A stretch of 6,262 nt of DNA from Rhizobiaceae bacterium (GCA_913776675.1 CAJYRE010000348.1:1-6262); one strand, 5' to 3'. Shown: positions 1 through 5,878, counted from the stretch's first letter. Numbers and translations: made by a program. The notes: generated by a model not told the origin, from the sequence alone.

Positions 1-114
1 CCCCAAGCAGGCAACACACCGACTTTGTTCATGAATGCCCGGCGCGCGTTTTGAAGCAGCCTGTTATGCCAAGGCTTGAAGATGCTGACGCATCCTCGCC
101 TTAAAGACATTGCC

Positions 115-147
115 AATATCTCAAATCCATCAGCGGCTTGAGATATT
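115..147. repeat. inverted repeat / hairpin downstream of the DUF1217 gene
   Basis: AATATCTCAA (115-124) is the exact reverse complement of TTGAGATATT (138-147), separated by 13 bases. This gives a perfect 10-bp stem. It is AT-rich and lacks a long T tract, so it is a poor intrinsic terminator by itself. It lies about 10 bases beyond the hairpin at 157-191 in the direction of DUF1217 transcription, so it could protect the 3' end of that mRNA or be a small repeat. Its function is unknown. Confidence 0.5.
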
Positions 148-156
148 TGCAAAAGG

Positions 157-191
157 AATACCAAGTGTCATTGTCAATGACTCTTGGTATT
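157..191 (-). terminator. hairpin at the 3' end of the DUF1217 gene, likely terminator
   Basis: AATACCAAG (157-165) pairs with CTTGGTATT (183-191), and inside it TCATTG (168-173) pairs with CAATGA (175-180) across a two-base internal mismatch. The structure contains the first two bases of the DUF1217 stop codon (190-192). Read on the minus strand it is followed by CCTTTTGC, a short T run. The stem is convincing. The terminator role is inferred, because the T tract is weak and the stem is not GC-rich. Confidence 0.55.
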
Positions 192-2379
192 AGCCGCTGT
201 TGAGCGAGGTCAGAAGGTCTGCACTGATGCCAGCGGTGGGCGATGACCCACCCAGAATCATCAGAGCCGCATTGGCCGATGAATTCGACGTATTGTTGGA
301 AATGTCATACATGGCGGTAAAGCGGGAAATGAATTTCTTGACCTTGTCAGGATCATTCAGATCTTTCAAATCCATCTTGCTCTGCACAATCTTGGCCTGC
401 TGCGCAATGTCCATGCTGCTCATCTGCGACGGCAGGCTAAAGGCGGTGCGGAACACTTCCAAAAGCGCACTATCACCCAAAATATCATAGGCGGACGTGA
501 TACTGGGAGCCATACGCTGCCAATAGAGCGCCAGACGCACACCCTGATTGGCGTCACCCTGCTCGGTTTCCAGCGTCTGATGCAGATAAAGATTGTTGGT
601 TGTCAGCACTTCACCGCGATTCTGAATGCCCAGCGTGTTGGATTTGTCCAGCTTGCCATCCTTGTTGAAGTTGAAGGAAGCAACAAACTGAGCGTAGCGC
701 TCGTCAGACTGGGTATTGGCAAAGCTTTTCGGATCACTGAGGTCGGATGCGAACAGCTTCTTGAGCATGTCGTTATCCACCTTTTTGGGGTCCAGCCCAT
801 TGGATGTCAGCGCAAAATCGACCAGCTTTCGGTCTTTCAAGAGATCGCTGAGCGATGTCACCTTGACGATATTCTGCTGGTAATATTTCGAATCCGCCTC
901 AGCCTTGGTCTTGGCATCCTTCTGGTCATTGCCGGTGAGAAAGCGGGTTTTCTGAACGATATAGTCTTTGGCCGTGGCGGTGATGGTCCGCTCGGACTGG
1001 GCCATCAGCGGCACATCGGCGGTGCCGTCTGCCTTGAAGTTAAAGGCCGAAGCAAGGCTGATCAGACGGGGATCACGCTTCTGATTGGCATAGCTGTTCT
1101 TGTCCGTCATATCGCTGGTCAGAACCTTTTTCAGCTCTGCCTTGCCAAATTCATCGGTGCCAATGCCATAGGCCTTCATCAACGTGGTGAAGATTCTGTC
1201 GTTGTTGAGAAGATCATCCACTTTGGTGATCGACTTCATCTGCGTGGAATAATAAGTGGTCAGAGAGGTCAGATCGGCTTGGGATTTGGCACCGTAATTG
1301 TTCATATATTGCGCTGTCGTCTGCGACAGCAGGGCCGCGCTTTGGGCATTTCCGGCTGTGGTATTGCCATCCTTGTCAAAGCCGAACATGGACGTGATCT
1401 TGGCATAGGTCCCACCATTGCCATCGCCTTGCGTATTGGCATAGCTATTGGGATCGGACAGATCGCTGGAGACAATATTTTCAAACGTTGATTTCAGCAT
1501 ATTGGGGTTCAGCCCCAGCGCTGTCTTCACATAAGAGAACAGGCGGTTGTCGCCTGTAATGTCGGATGCCTTGGTCACCGAGGCGATTTTACTCTTGTAG
1601 TAAGCCGTTTCGCGTTCTGCGCCCAGCTCGGTCTCATAACTCGGCACCGTTTCGAGGTAGAGATCCTCCATCGCCGTCTTCTGGGTTGCCGTCTGGGCGG
1701 TGGCGTTTTTCAATGTGCCATCGGTGTTGAAGCCAAAGGCATTGATAATGGCCACATAGGCCGACTTGTTGGTTGTCAGCGTGTTCACATAGCTCGAACT
1801 GTCGTTGACATCGCTGGTCAGAACTTTTTTCAGAAAATCGGTCGAGTAATATTTCGTATCGATCCCGTTGGCCTTGAGGACAAAGGTTGTCAGACGCGAA
1901 TCCTGCAACAGGCTGTCAACATTGGTAACCTTGTCGATGGCCGTATCGTAATAATTGACCTCATCCTTGGCATTATCCGCCTCGGTGGTCAGCGACTGCT
2001 TGTAAAGCCCCAGAACATCGTCCTGCTGCTTGTCGGTCTGCGCATCGGCCGTCTCAGCGGCAAAATTGAAAGACGCCGCAAAATTGCGATAACGGTCATC
2101 CGATAGCTTGTTGGCATAGCTGTTCGGGTCCGTCAGATCGCTTTGCAGCACCTTTTTCATAAAGGCCTTGGCATAGATCATGTCTTCAAGACCATGCGCC
2201 TTCATGGCATATTGATAGAGCCGATCATTGGCCATGAAGTCATCGAGTGTCTTCACCTTACCAATATTATCATTGTAATATTTGGCGTTGCGCGTGACAT
2301 CGGTTTCCTGCGCAACACGCTTCAGGCTCGATTTCATATCGCGCGTGACAATATCATAGCTGATAAAGGTAGAGACCAT
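190..2379 (-). CDS. DUF1217-family protein with six tandem repeats, flagellum-associated family
   Basis: The protein has 729 residues from the start chosen here and contains six copies of a degenerate repeat of about 78 residues. The repeat core reads YY..xI..V..xDDLL.D.RL...xxA.GL, then FLKKVL.SDL.DP.SYAN, then a FNF..DG end. Copies lie at about 2280-2056, 1953-1717, 1602-1363, 1254-1024, 885-652 and, more diverged, 525-295 (minus-strand order). The family is DUF1217, whose genes in rhizobia often sit in flagellar loci; the exact role is not known to me. I see no signal peptide, membrane helix or catalytic motif, so a structural or exported role is inference. The start at 2379 gives MVSTFISYDIVTRDM, the usual family N-terminus, and has the SD AAGGA 9 bases upstream. 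The open frame extends to an ATG at 2445, which would add 22 poorly conserved-looking residues. No flagellar gene is adjacent in this window. Confidence 0.88.
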   Translation of the reverse strand: MVSTFISYDIVTRDMKSSLKRVAQETDVTRNAKYYNDNIGKVKTLDDFMANDRLYQYAMKAHGLEDMIYAKAFMKKVLQSDLTDPNSYANKLSDDRYRNFAASFNFAAETADAQTDKQQDDVLGLYKQSLTTEADNAKDEVNYYDTAIDKVTNVDSLLQDSRLTTFVLKANGIDTKYYSTDFLKKVLTSDVNDSSSYVNTLTTNKSAYVAIINAFGFNTDGTLKNATAQTATQKTAMEDLYLETVPSYETELGAERETAYYKSKIASVTKASDITGDNRLFSYVKTALGLNPNMLKSTFENIVSSDLSDPNSYANTQGDGNGGTYAKITSMFGFDKDGNTTAGNAQSAALLSQTTAQYMNNYGAKSQADLTSLTTYYSTQMKSITKVDDLLNNDRIFTTLMKAYGIGTDEFGKAELKKVLTSDMTDKNSYANQKRDPRLISLASAFNFKADGTADVPLMAQSERTITATAKDYIVQKTRFLTGNDQKDAKTKAEADSKYYQQNIVKVTSLSDLLKDRKLVDFALTSNGLDPKKVDNDMLKKLFASDLSDPKSFANTQSDERYAQFVASFNFNKDGKLDKSNTLGIQNRGEVLTTNNLYLHQTLETEQGDANQGVRLALYWQRMAPSITSAYDILGDSALLEVFRTAFSLPSQMSSMDIAQQAKIVQSKMDLKDLNDPDKVKKFISRFTAMYDISNNTSNSSANAALMILGGSSPTAGISADLLTSLNSG

Positions 2380-2385
2380 GACCGT

Positions 2386-2393
2386 CTTTCCTT
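2386..2393 (-). promoter_or_regulatory. ribosome binding site that fixes the DUF1217 start
   Basis: On the minus strand AAGGAAAG precedes the ATG at 2379-2377, with about 9 bases between AGGA and the ATG. This favours the downstream start over the ATG at 2445 and agrees with the MVSTF N-terminus expected for the family. Confidence 0.65.
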
Positions 2394-2755
2394 GATTTTC
2401 CGCAGCACCGCGCATCAACCTTGACGCGCTCTTATACCGTAGCATTCAGCCTTTTGCGCTGTCCATGGACCAATACATCGTTTGAATTGGCACACAACAC
2501 AGCCCTATGGGCAATCCATCATGGTTCATGGGCCTTGCCTCTGGCTTTCGCAAAGCCGGCAAAGCGCTGCCGCCAACGTCATGGGCGATATTTCACTATA
2601 GCCTGTTATTTGAAAGGATTGCGTTAACGCGCATATCAAAATTCGATGAATGCCGTTCACGAAACGGAAACCCTCATTGATGGCATTTCGATAACCATCT
2701 GAAGCAGCAAAGTTTTCTTAACCGCAATTTTTAAGTGGTCTGGAAGGGGCCGCCG
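2394..2755. other. intergenic region between divergent DUF1217 and DUF6101 genes
   Basis: About 360 bases separate the two divergent genes and must hold both promoters, but I could not place a convincing -35/-10 pair on either strand. What is visible: a 3-base-loop hairpin GGCTTT/AAAGCC (2543-2557), a perfect 10-base palindrome GCGTTAACGC (2621-2630), and an AT-rich stretch at 2711-2735 that could be a promoter for DUF6101. A short plus-strand open frame here (2421-2627) has no recognisable motif and is not called. Confidence 0.5.
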
Positions 2756-2829
2756 CTATCTTGAGCCTCAGAGGACGCAAAGTCCCGATGAGAAGAGCAG
2801 ACAACGCTCTCAGGTAAAACAAGGGTAGT
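2756..2829 (+). promoter_or_regulatory. structured 5' leader of the DUF6101 gene, possible riboswitch-like element
   Basis: Three helices can be drawn. P1 pairs CTATCTTG (2756-2763) with CAAGGGTAG (2820-2828), with one bulged G. P2 pairs GGAC (2773-2776) with GTCC (2782-2785) around GCAAA. P3 pairs AGAGC (2794-2798) with GCTCT (2806-2810). The 3' strand of P1 contains AAGGG (2821-2825), the likely ribosome binding site, so closing P1 would hide it. TGAG (2762-2765) could alternatively pair with CTCA (2809-2812), giving a competing fold. The run CTCTCAGGTAAAA (2808-2820, less its last base) resembles the 3' core of the glycine riboswitch, and CCGA...GAGCA (2785-2799) partly resembles its GCCGAAGGAGCAA segment, but the match is incomplete. 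The stems are seen in the sequence; the regulatory role and any ligand are inference. Confidence 0.35.
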
Positions 2830-3399
2830 ATGATGACAAACACGGTTATGAAGCCCGTATGGGCCGGAGCAACGTTTCGGCTGGAGCCGTCCCGCTTGCC
2901 GCAACATGTTTCTTATGCGTTGCGTGATGCCTCCGGCAATGTCTCGATTACACTGGATGAACGCGGCGCGGTGCTGCGCAAAGTCCTTCCATCCAGTGGC
3001 CTTCCACTGTCTTTTGCCCTTCCTGCAAGGGCTTTCAAAGGTGTTGCCGCACGGGCGATCGACCATGGCAATGGCGAAGTCACGGTAACGCTGGAACTCT
3101 ATCACGACGACGCCGATCTGTGCATTCCGCTGCTGGTGGCCCATGATCTGTGCGATATTGCCGCCGACTGGCGCCTGTGGGCCGAAACATTCCGCATCCC
3201 CATGCTGATGGTGGAAGCCGATGGCGTGGCGCGCCCCCTGGAAGATCACCTGGGCGAAATTCGCGCCAGCGAACCCAAGAAGCGCCGCCGTCATTCCTAT
3301 TTTGCCGATCGCCGTCCGCGCTTTCTGGTGCGCAGAACAACCGGCTCCCTCGGCGTGGTGATGAAAATTTCCGGCAAGGAAATTATCGCCCGCCGTTAA
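2830..3399 (+). CDS. DUF6101 family protein
   Basis: This 189-residue protein has the features I associate with DUF6101, an uncharacterised alphaproteobacterial family. They include an ALPARAFKGVAARA segment (residues 63-76), a VTLELYHDDADL strand region (85-97), IPLLVAHDLCDIAADWRLWA (99-118), PMLMVEADGVARPLE (124-138) and a strongly basic C-terminal part, KKRRRHSYFADRRPRF (150-165). There is no signal peptide or membrane helix, so it is probably cytoplasmic. The arginine-rich tail could bind nucleic acid or another anionic partner, but that is a guess. Two adjacent ATG codons follow the AAGGG ribosome binding site. The first (2830) is only 4 bases from it and the second (2833) is 7, so the true start may be the second. 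The codon use and GC content fit the resident genome. It is followed by a terminator hairpin. Confidence 0.85.
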   Translation: MMTNTVMKPVWAGATFRLEPSRLPQHVSYALRDASGNVSITLDERGAVLRKVLPSSGLPLSFALPARAFKGVAARAIDHGNGEVTVTLELYHDDADLCIPLLVAHDLCDIAADWRLWAETFRIPMLMVEADGVARPLEDHLGEIRASEPKKRRRHSYFADRRPRFLVRRTTGSLGVVMKISGKEIIARR

Positions 3400-3431
3400 A
3401 AATCCCTCTCCCCAAGACGACCGCAAATGCC

Positions 3432-3459
3432 CATGCCCTGCACGAAAGTGCGGGGCATG
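3432..3459 (+). terminator. terminator hairpin after the DUF6101 gene
   Basis: CATGCCCTGCAC (3432-3443) pairs with GTGCGGGGCATG (3448-3459) around a GAAA tetraloop. This is a 12-bp GC-rich stem with one T-G wobble, starting 32 bases past the stop codon. It is followed by TGTGTCATTTTGG, which has a short T run. It fits a Rho-independent terminator for DUF6101 and separates it from the unit that follows. Confidence 0.7.
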
Positions 3460-3705
3460 TGTCATTTTGGAGAATGAAGCACACCCACCCTTATGGGTTC
3501 TCCGAAGCTTAGAATTTGTCTGGTTCAGATTGAACCAAACCGGGCATCACTTCTTTTATTTTCGGGGGCACTTTCGGGAAAATGGATCTCAATTGATCAG
3601 GAACGAACGCAGGTCAAAACTCCGCTGCTCCCTTGAAAGACCAAAATGGCACTCTAGCTTTGATATTTTAAGCGATTATTTTGAGTATGAGGGAGCCATT
3701 ACGCC
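3460..3705 (+). other. spacer and upstream region of the DUF2778 gene
   Basis: This AT-richer stretch lies between the DUF6101 terminator and the DUF2778 start. It holds the dyad at 3518-3540. A weak promoter-like pair, TTGAAA (3633-3638) and TAGCTT (3655-3660) with a 16-base gap, is also present; it matches the consensus poorly. A ribosome binding site GAGGGAG lies at 3689-3695. An 88-codon open frame (3467-3733) crosses the region and overlaps the next gene, but it has no recognisable domain and probably is not a gene. Confidence 0.45.
3518..3540. promoter_or_regulatory. dyad-symmetric site, possible operator
   Basis: TGGTTCA (3521-3527) and TGAACCA (3531-3537) form a perfect 7-bp inverted repeat around GAT. 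The symmetry resumes beyond one mismatch (GT at 3518-3519 against AC at 3539-3540). The size suits binding of a dimeric regulator upstream of the DUF2778 gene. It could equally be a small dispersed repeat or hairpin; no regulator is identified. Confidence 0.35.
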
Positions 3706-4188
3706 ATGCCAGCGACATGTTCTTTCAAGCTGAATGGGCAAACAACATCAGCACTGATTTGCAATGGATTAGGATCAGTTCCTGCTTTTTCAGGTATAGC
3801 ACCCTACACGGATGATCCCCGCTCCGTGGGTCGTCCGAACGCCGGACCACTTCCAACAGGTCGTTATTATATCATAGATCGTCAACGTGGTGGCAGGCTC
3901 GGCCCCTTGAGAGAATGGGTTCAGGATGTCGTAACTGGCGTTGATCGCAGTCAGTGGTTCACTCTGTATCGAATCGACGACAAAATTGATGATTATACTT
4001 TTGTTGAAGGCGTTCAACGCGGTAATTTCAGACTGCATCCCAATGGCAGGTTTGGGATCAGCGAAGGATGTATAACCGTCCTTTCCCTCGATAGCTTTAA
4101 CCGTCTGAGGCCATTTCTACTGAAACAGCAAACCAGTATCATACCCGGAACCAGTATTCCATATTATGGAACGGTGGATGTCGAATGA
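3706..4188 (+). CDS. DUF2778/Tlde1-like L,D-transpeptidase-type protein, candidate antibacterial effector
   Basis: The 160-residue protein matches the DUF2778 (Tlde1) pattern. The N-terminal part has a FKLNG strand, PAFSG (26-30) and GPLPTGRYYI (47-56). The catalytic segment is RLHPNGRFGISEGCITV (109-125), with candidate residues His111, Ser119 and Cys122 in the H...SxGC arrangement of L,D-transpeptidase-like enzymes. Tlde1 of Salmonella is a type VI effector that attacks peptidoglycan stem peptides in the periplasm of target cells, through L,D-carboxypeptidase and D-amino-acid exchange activities. There is no Sec signal peptide here, as expected for a contact-delivered effector. GAGGGAG lies 10 bases before the ATG. 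The stop overlaps the next start as ATGA, so the two genes are probably coupled. GC is lower than in the neighbours by hand count. Effector status is inferred, since no hcp, vgrG or PAAR gene is in the window; a housekeeping cell-wall role is an alternative. Confidence 0.82.
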   Translation: MPATCSFKLNGQTTSALICNGLGSVPAFSGIAPYTDDPRSVGRPNAGPLPTGRYYIIDRQRGGRLGPLREWVQDVVTGVDRSQWFTLYRIDDKIDDYTFVEGVQRGNFRLHPNGRFGISEGCITVLSLDSFNRLRPFLLKQQTSIIPGTSIPYYGTVDVE

Positions 4189-4451
4189 GAGTTTTTGCAA
4201 AAATCCTGATCGCATTGGCATTGACGATTCCGATTGCTGTTTTACTCAATAAAACAACAAATCTGAATGATTTTCTATTCAGTCCAACAGGCTACAAATT
4301 GCTCAATCCACTTTTTGACATTTTGGGAGTCGTCGGGGTTGAAGGCCATATTGAGGTGGTTGCCTGGGTCATCCTGTTGATCAGTCTGGGTATTTCGTTC
4401 GCCATCACCTCATGGCTTGCCATTGTGCTTTCCAGATACAGAAGACGGTAG
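4185..4451 (+). CDS. small two-helix membrane protein, candidate immunity partner of the DUF2778 enzyme
   Basis: I do not recognise the family of this 88-residue protein. It has a hydrophobic helix at about residues 4-21, a polar/mixed segment at 22-56, and a second hydrophobic helix at 57-81, ending in SRYRRR. Positive charges at both ends (R2, K6 and the C-terminal arginines) predict both termini in the cytoplasm and the central loop in the periplasm. That is where a Tlde1-type toxin would act. The start codon overlaps the DUF2778 stop by four bases (ATGA), the usual arrangement of translationally coupled toxin-immunity pairs. The first half of the gene is especially AT-rich (about 38% GC over 4201-4320 by hand count). 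The function is inferred from position and topology only. The first helix could alternatively be an uncleaved signal anchor, and a holin-like role is less likely. Confidence 0.7.
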   Translation: MRVFAKILIALALTIPIAVLLNKTTNLNDFLFSPTGYKLLNPLFDILGVVGVEGHIEVVAWVILLISLGISFAITSWLAIVLSRYRRR

Positions 4452-4470
4452 AGCCACGTGCGCTCTACCG
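4446..4470 (+). terminator. hairpin overlapping the stop of the small membrane protein gene
   Basis: CGGTAGAGC (4446-4454) pairs perfectly with GCTCTACCG (4462-4470), giving a 9-bp stem with a 7-base loop. The TAG stop codon (4449-4451) lies in the left arm. No T tract follows, so intrinsic termination is uncertain, but the position fits a 3'-end structure for the two-gene unit. Confidence 0.5.
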
Positions 4471-4472
4471 AC

Positions 4473-4581
4473 TAGAGCATTGACCTGAGAAAAGTGCATA
4501 GCGGTTTTCCGTCCGGAAATGCGTGAAAACAAAGAGTTAGAGCATTTCAGTGTTTCCGAGAAACACTGAAATGCTCTAACT
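4473..4581. repeat. rhizobial-type palindromic intergenic repeat
   Basis: The stretch from TAGAGCATT (4473-4481) through the AGCGGTTTT core, TTTCCGTCCGGAAA (4506-4519) and GTGAAAACAAAGAGTTAGAG has the wording of the small palindromic repeats scattered between genes in Rhizobium and Agrobacterium; this is from memory and was not searched. TAGAGCATT recurs directly at 4539-4546 (one base shorter) and inverted near 4571-4578. The right half is the long perfect hairpin at 4535-4581. Such elements often lie, as here, between convergent genes. Confidence 0.65.
4535..4581. terminator. 22-bp perfect hairpin between convergent genes, possible bidirectional terminator
   Basis: Bases 4535-4556 are the exact reverse complement of 4560-4581, with a 3-base CGA loop. 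The hairpin starts 15 bases beyond the dmeF stop codon and 84 bases beyond the small membrane protein stop, so it could end transcription from both sides. No T tract of useful length follows on either strand. It is therefore a strong structure with an inferred function, and it belongs to the surrounding repeat. Confidence 0.55.
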
Positions 4582-4595
4582 GAGAGAAATACGCT

Positions 4596-5603
4596 TTATG
4601 TCGCTCTATCAACCTCCACCGTCACATGGGAAAGATCGTGAATGACTGAGAGCTTTTCCCGATAATAGGCAGGTGACTGCGGCTGTTTTGCAACCAGAGA
4701 CACAATCGCGCCATGATGACCCGGGCCGAGTTGCCAGACATGCAGATCAACAATCTCGGCACCTTCTTTGGTGAGAATGCTGCTGATTTCCTCGGGCAGG
4801 TCTTCACTGGCAGGCACAAAATCCAGCAAAACAAGGCCGCTGTCGCGGATCAGGCCAAAGGCCCAACTGCCAATCACCATAGCGCCCACGATGCCAATTA
4901 GCGGATCAAGCCACAGCCAGCCATAAAAACTGGCCAGTACCAGTGCGCCAATGGCCAGAACCGATGTCAAGGCATCGGCCAGAACGTGAATATAGGCGGC
5001 ACGCAGATTGCGATCCTGTCCGCCATGGCTTCCTGCATGAATGCCAGCATGGCTTCCGGCGTGATCATGATGCGCATGGTGCCCATGATCGTGATGTCCA
5101 TGATCGTGACCGTGACCGTGATGATGCCCTTCATGCAAGAGAACCGCACAGACCAGATTGACCACAAGGCCAACGCTGGCAATGATGATCGCCTCGGAAA
5201 AATTAATCGGCACCGGCTCAAACACCCGCCATGCGCTTTCCCAAGCAATGATGATGGCCACCAGACCCAGAAACATCGCGCTGGCAAAGGCCGCGAGGTC
5301 GCCAAACTTGCCGGTTCCAAAGGTGAATTGATGACTTTTGGCATGGCGGCGGGCCAGACTATAGGCCAGAGCCGACACAAGAATAGCTCCGGCGTGGGTG
5401 GACATATGCCAACCATCGGCGGTCAGCGCCATGGAACCAAACAGATGGCCTCCGATGATTTCCACCACCATCATCACCGTGGTGACGCCAATCACCGCCC
5501 AGGTGCGGCGCTCATTGCGCTGGTGGTTTTGCCCGAGAAAGATGTGTTCATGCCGATTGCTGAGGCGGTGATGATGGGCATGATCATGGGGAATGGCGCT
5601 CAT
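4596..5603 (-). CDS. dmeF: CDF-family Co(II)/Ni(II) efflux transporter DmeF
   Basis: The 335-residue cation diffusion facilitator exports divalent metal across the inner membrane in exchange for protons. Six helices are placed roughly at 33-51, 58-82, 103-124, 136-156, 202-225 and 229-251, with a cytoplasmic C-terminal domain (about 254-335). The metal site is visible: TM2 has ADGWHMSTH (His66, His70, Asp63) and TM5 has HVLAD (His206, Asp210). Two His-rich regions flank the core, residues 6-20 and the long TM4-TM5 loop at 157-193, as is usual for DmeF. In characterised DmeF proteins the substrates are mainly cobalt and nickel. The ATG overlaps the dmeR stop by four bases (ATGA) and AGGAG lies 9 bases upstream (5613-5617), so the two genes are co-transcribed and probably coupled. 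Another CDF cation is possible, but the RcnR-type partner argues for Ni/Co. Confidence 0.93.
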   Translation of the reverse strand: MSAIPHDHAHHHRLSNRHEHIFLGQNHQRNERRTWAVIGVTTVMMVVEIIGGHLFGSMALTADGWHMSTHAGAILVSALAYSLARRHAKSHQFTFGTGKFGDLAAFASAMFLGLVAIIIAWESAWRVFEPVPINFSEAIIIASVGLVVNLVCAVLLHEGHHHGHGHDHGHHDHGHHAHHDHAGSHAGIHAGSHGGQDRNLRAAYIHVLADALTSVLAIGALVLASFYGWLWLDPLIGIVGAMVIGSWAFGLIRDSGLVLLDFVPASEDLPEEISSILTKEGAEIVDLHVWQLGPGHHGAIVSLVAKQPQSPAYYREKLSVIHDLSHVTVEVDRAT

Positions 5604-5875
5604 TTCAAATAGCTCCTGATAACGTCGATCAATTCCTCAGCGCCTTGCTGGCGCTCGGCTGCACCCAATTCAGGGGCAACGATATGGCAGCGAATGTGAT
5701 CTTCGATCAGCTCCGCCGTCAGCCCGCTCAAGGCACCGCGCACAGAGGCGGTGAGGTTCAGCACCTCGTCACAGGGCTTTTCTGCCAAAAGGGCGTTTTC
5801 AATGGCTTCCAGCTGCCCCTTCAGACGGCGCACGCGGGCAAGCAACTTGGATTTATTTGCAATTGTATGGCTCAT
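5600..5875 (-). CDS. dmeR: RcnR/FrmR-family Ni/Co-responsive repressor DmeR
   Basis: The 91-residue all-helical protein of the RcnR/CsoR family represses the dmeR-dmeF operon until metal binds. The metal ligands of E. coli RcnR are all present at the same numbers: His3 after MSH, Cys35 in KPCDEV, and His60 and His64 in EDHIRCH. His3 and His64 separate it from the formaldehyde sensor FrmR, which has Glu at position 64. The basic first helix (KSKLLARVRRLKGQ) is the DNA-contact region of the family. The length equals the family norm and the MSHTI start is standard. It lies 64 bases downstream of the ubiA stop on the same strand and overlaps dmeF. The start codon is close behind the operator, without an obvious Shine-Dalgarno sequence, so translation initiation may be weak and repression may also hinder it. 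Confidence 0.93.
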   Translation of the reverse strand: MSHTIANKSKLLARVRRLKGQLEAIENALLAEKPCDEVLNLTASVRGALSGLTAELIEDHIRCHIVAPELGAAERQQGAEELIDVIRSYLK

Positions 5876-5878
5876 AAC

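Noticed and set aside
1..110. Minus-strand open frame from an ATG at 110 to the left edge
   Set aside because: Only 36 codons are visible, with no clear ribosome binding site and no recognisable motif; it could be the start of a gene but cannot be supported.
580..1491. Long plus-strand open frame opposite the DUF1217 gene
   Set aside because: It is the antisense of a gene with clear repeated protein motifs; its translation has no recognisable domain and no good ribosome binding site was noted.
2485..2500. Sigma-54 promoter beginning TGGCAC
   Set aside because: The -12 element (TTGC) is absent at the required distance.
2718..2734. TTAA-N9-TTAA, considered as a CtrA site
   Set aside because: The CtrA consensus has a 7-base spacer; the spacing here is wrong and the second half lacks the following C.
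2756..2829. c-di-GMP riboswitch, because of GGACGCAAAG
   Set aside because: The rest of the GEMM aptamer (the CAGGGCAAACC-type segment and the GGGGTTACC end) is missing, so only a chance hairpin loop is shared.
2731..3465. 244-codon minus-strand open frame opposite DUF6101
   Set aside because: Shadow of the GC-rich DUF6101 coding frame; it runs through the DUF6101 terminator and has no family motif.
3467..3733. 88-codon plus-strand open frame before the DUF2778 gene
   Set aside because: It overlaps the DUF2778 start in another frame, begins next to the DUF6101 terminator, and shows no domain, signal or helix pattern.
5030..5140. Short tandem repeat-like DNA (runs of CATGATCGTGA-type units)
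   Set aside because: It is explained by the His/Gly/Asp codons of the DmeF metal-binding loop, and is neither a CRISPR array nor an iteron array.
4986..5612. 208-codon plus-strand open frame opposite dmeF
   Set aside because: Its Met/His-rich translation comes from the reverse complement of the His-codon repeats of DmeF.
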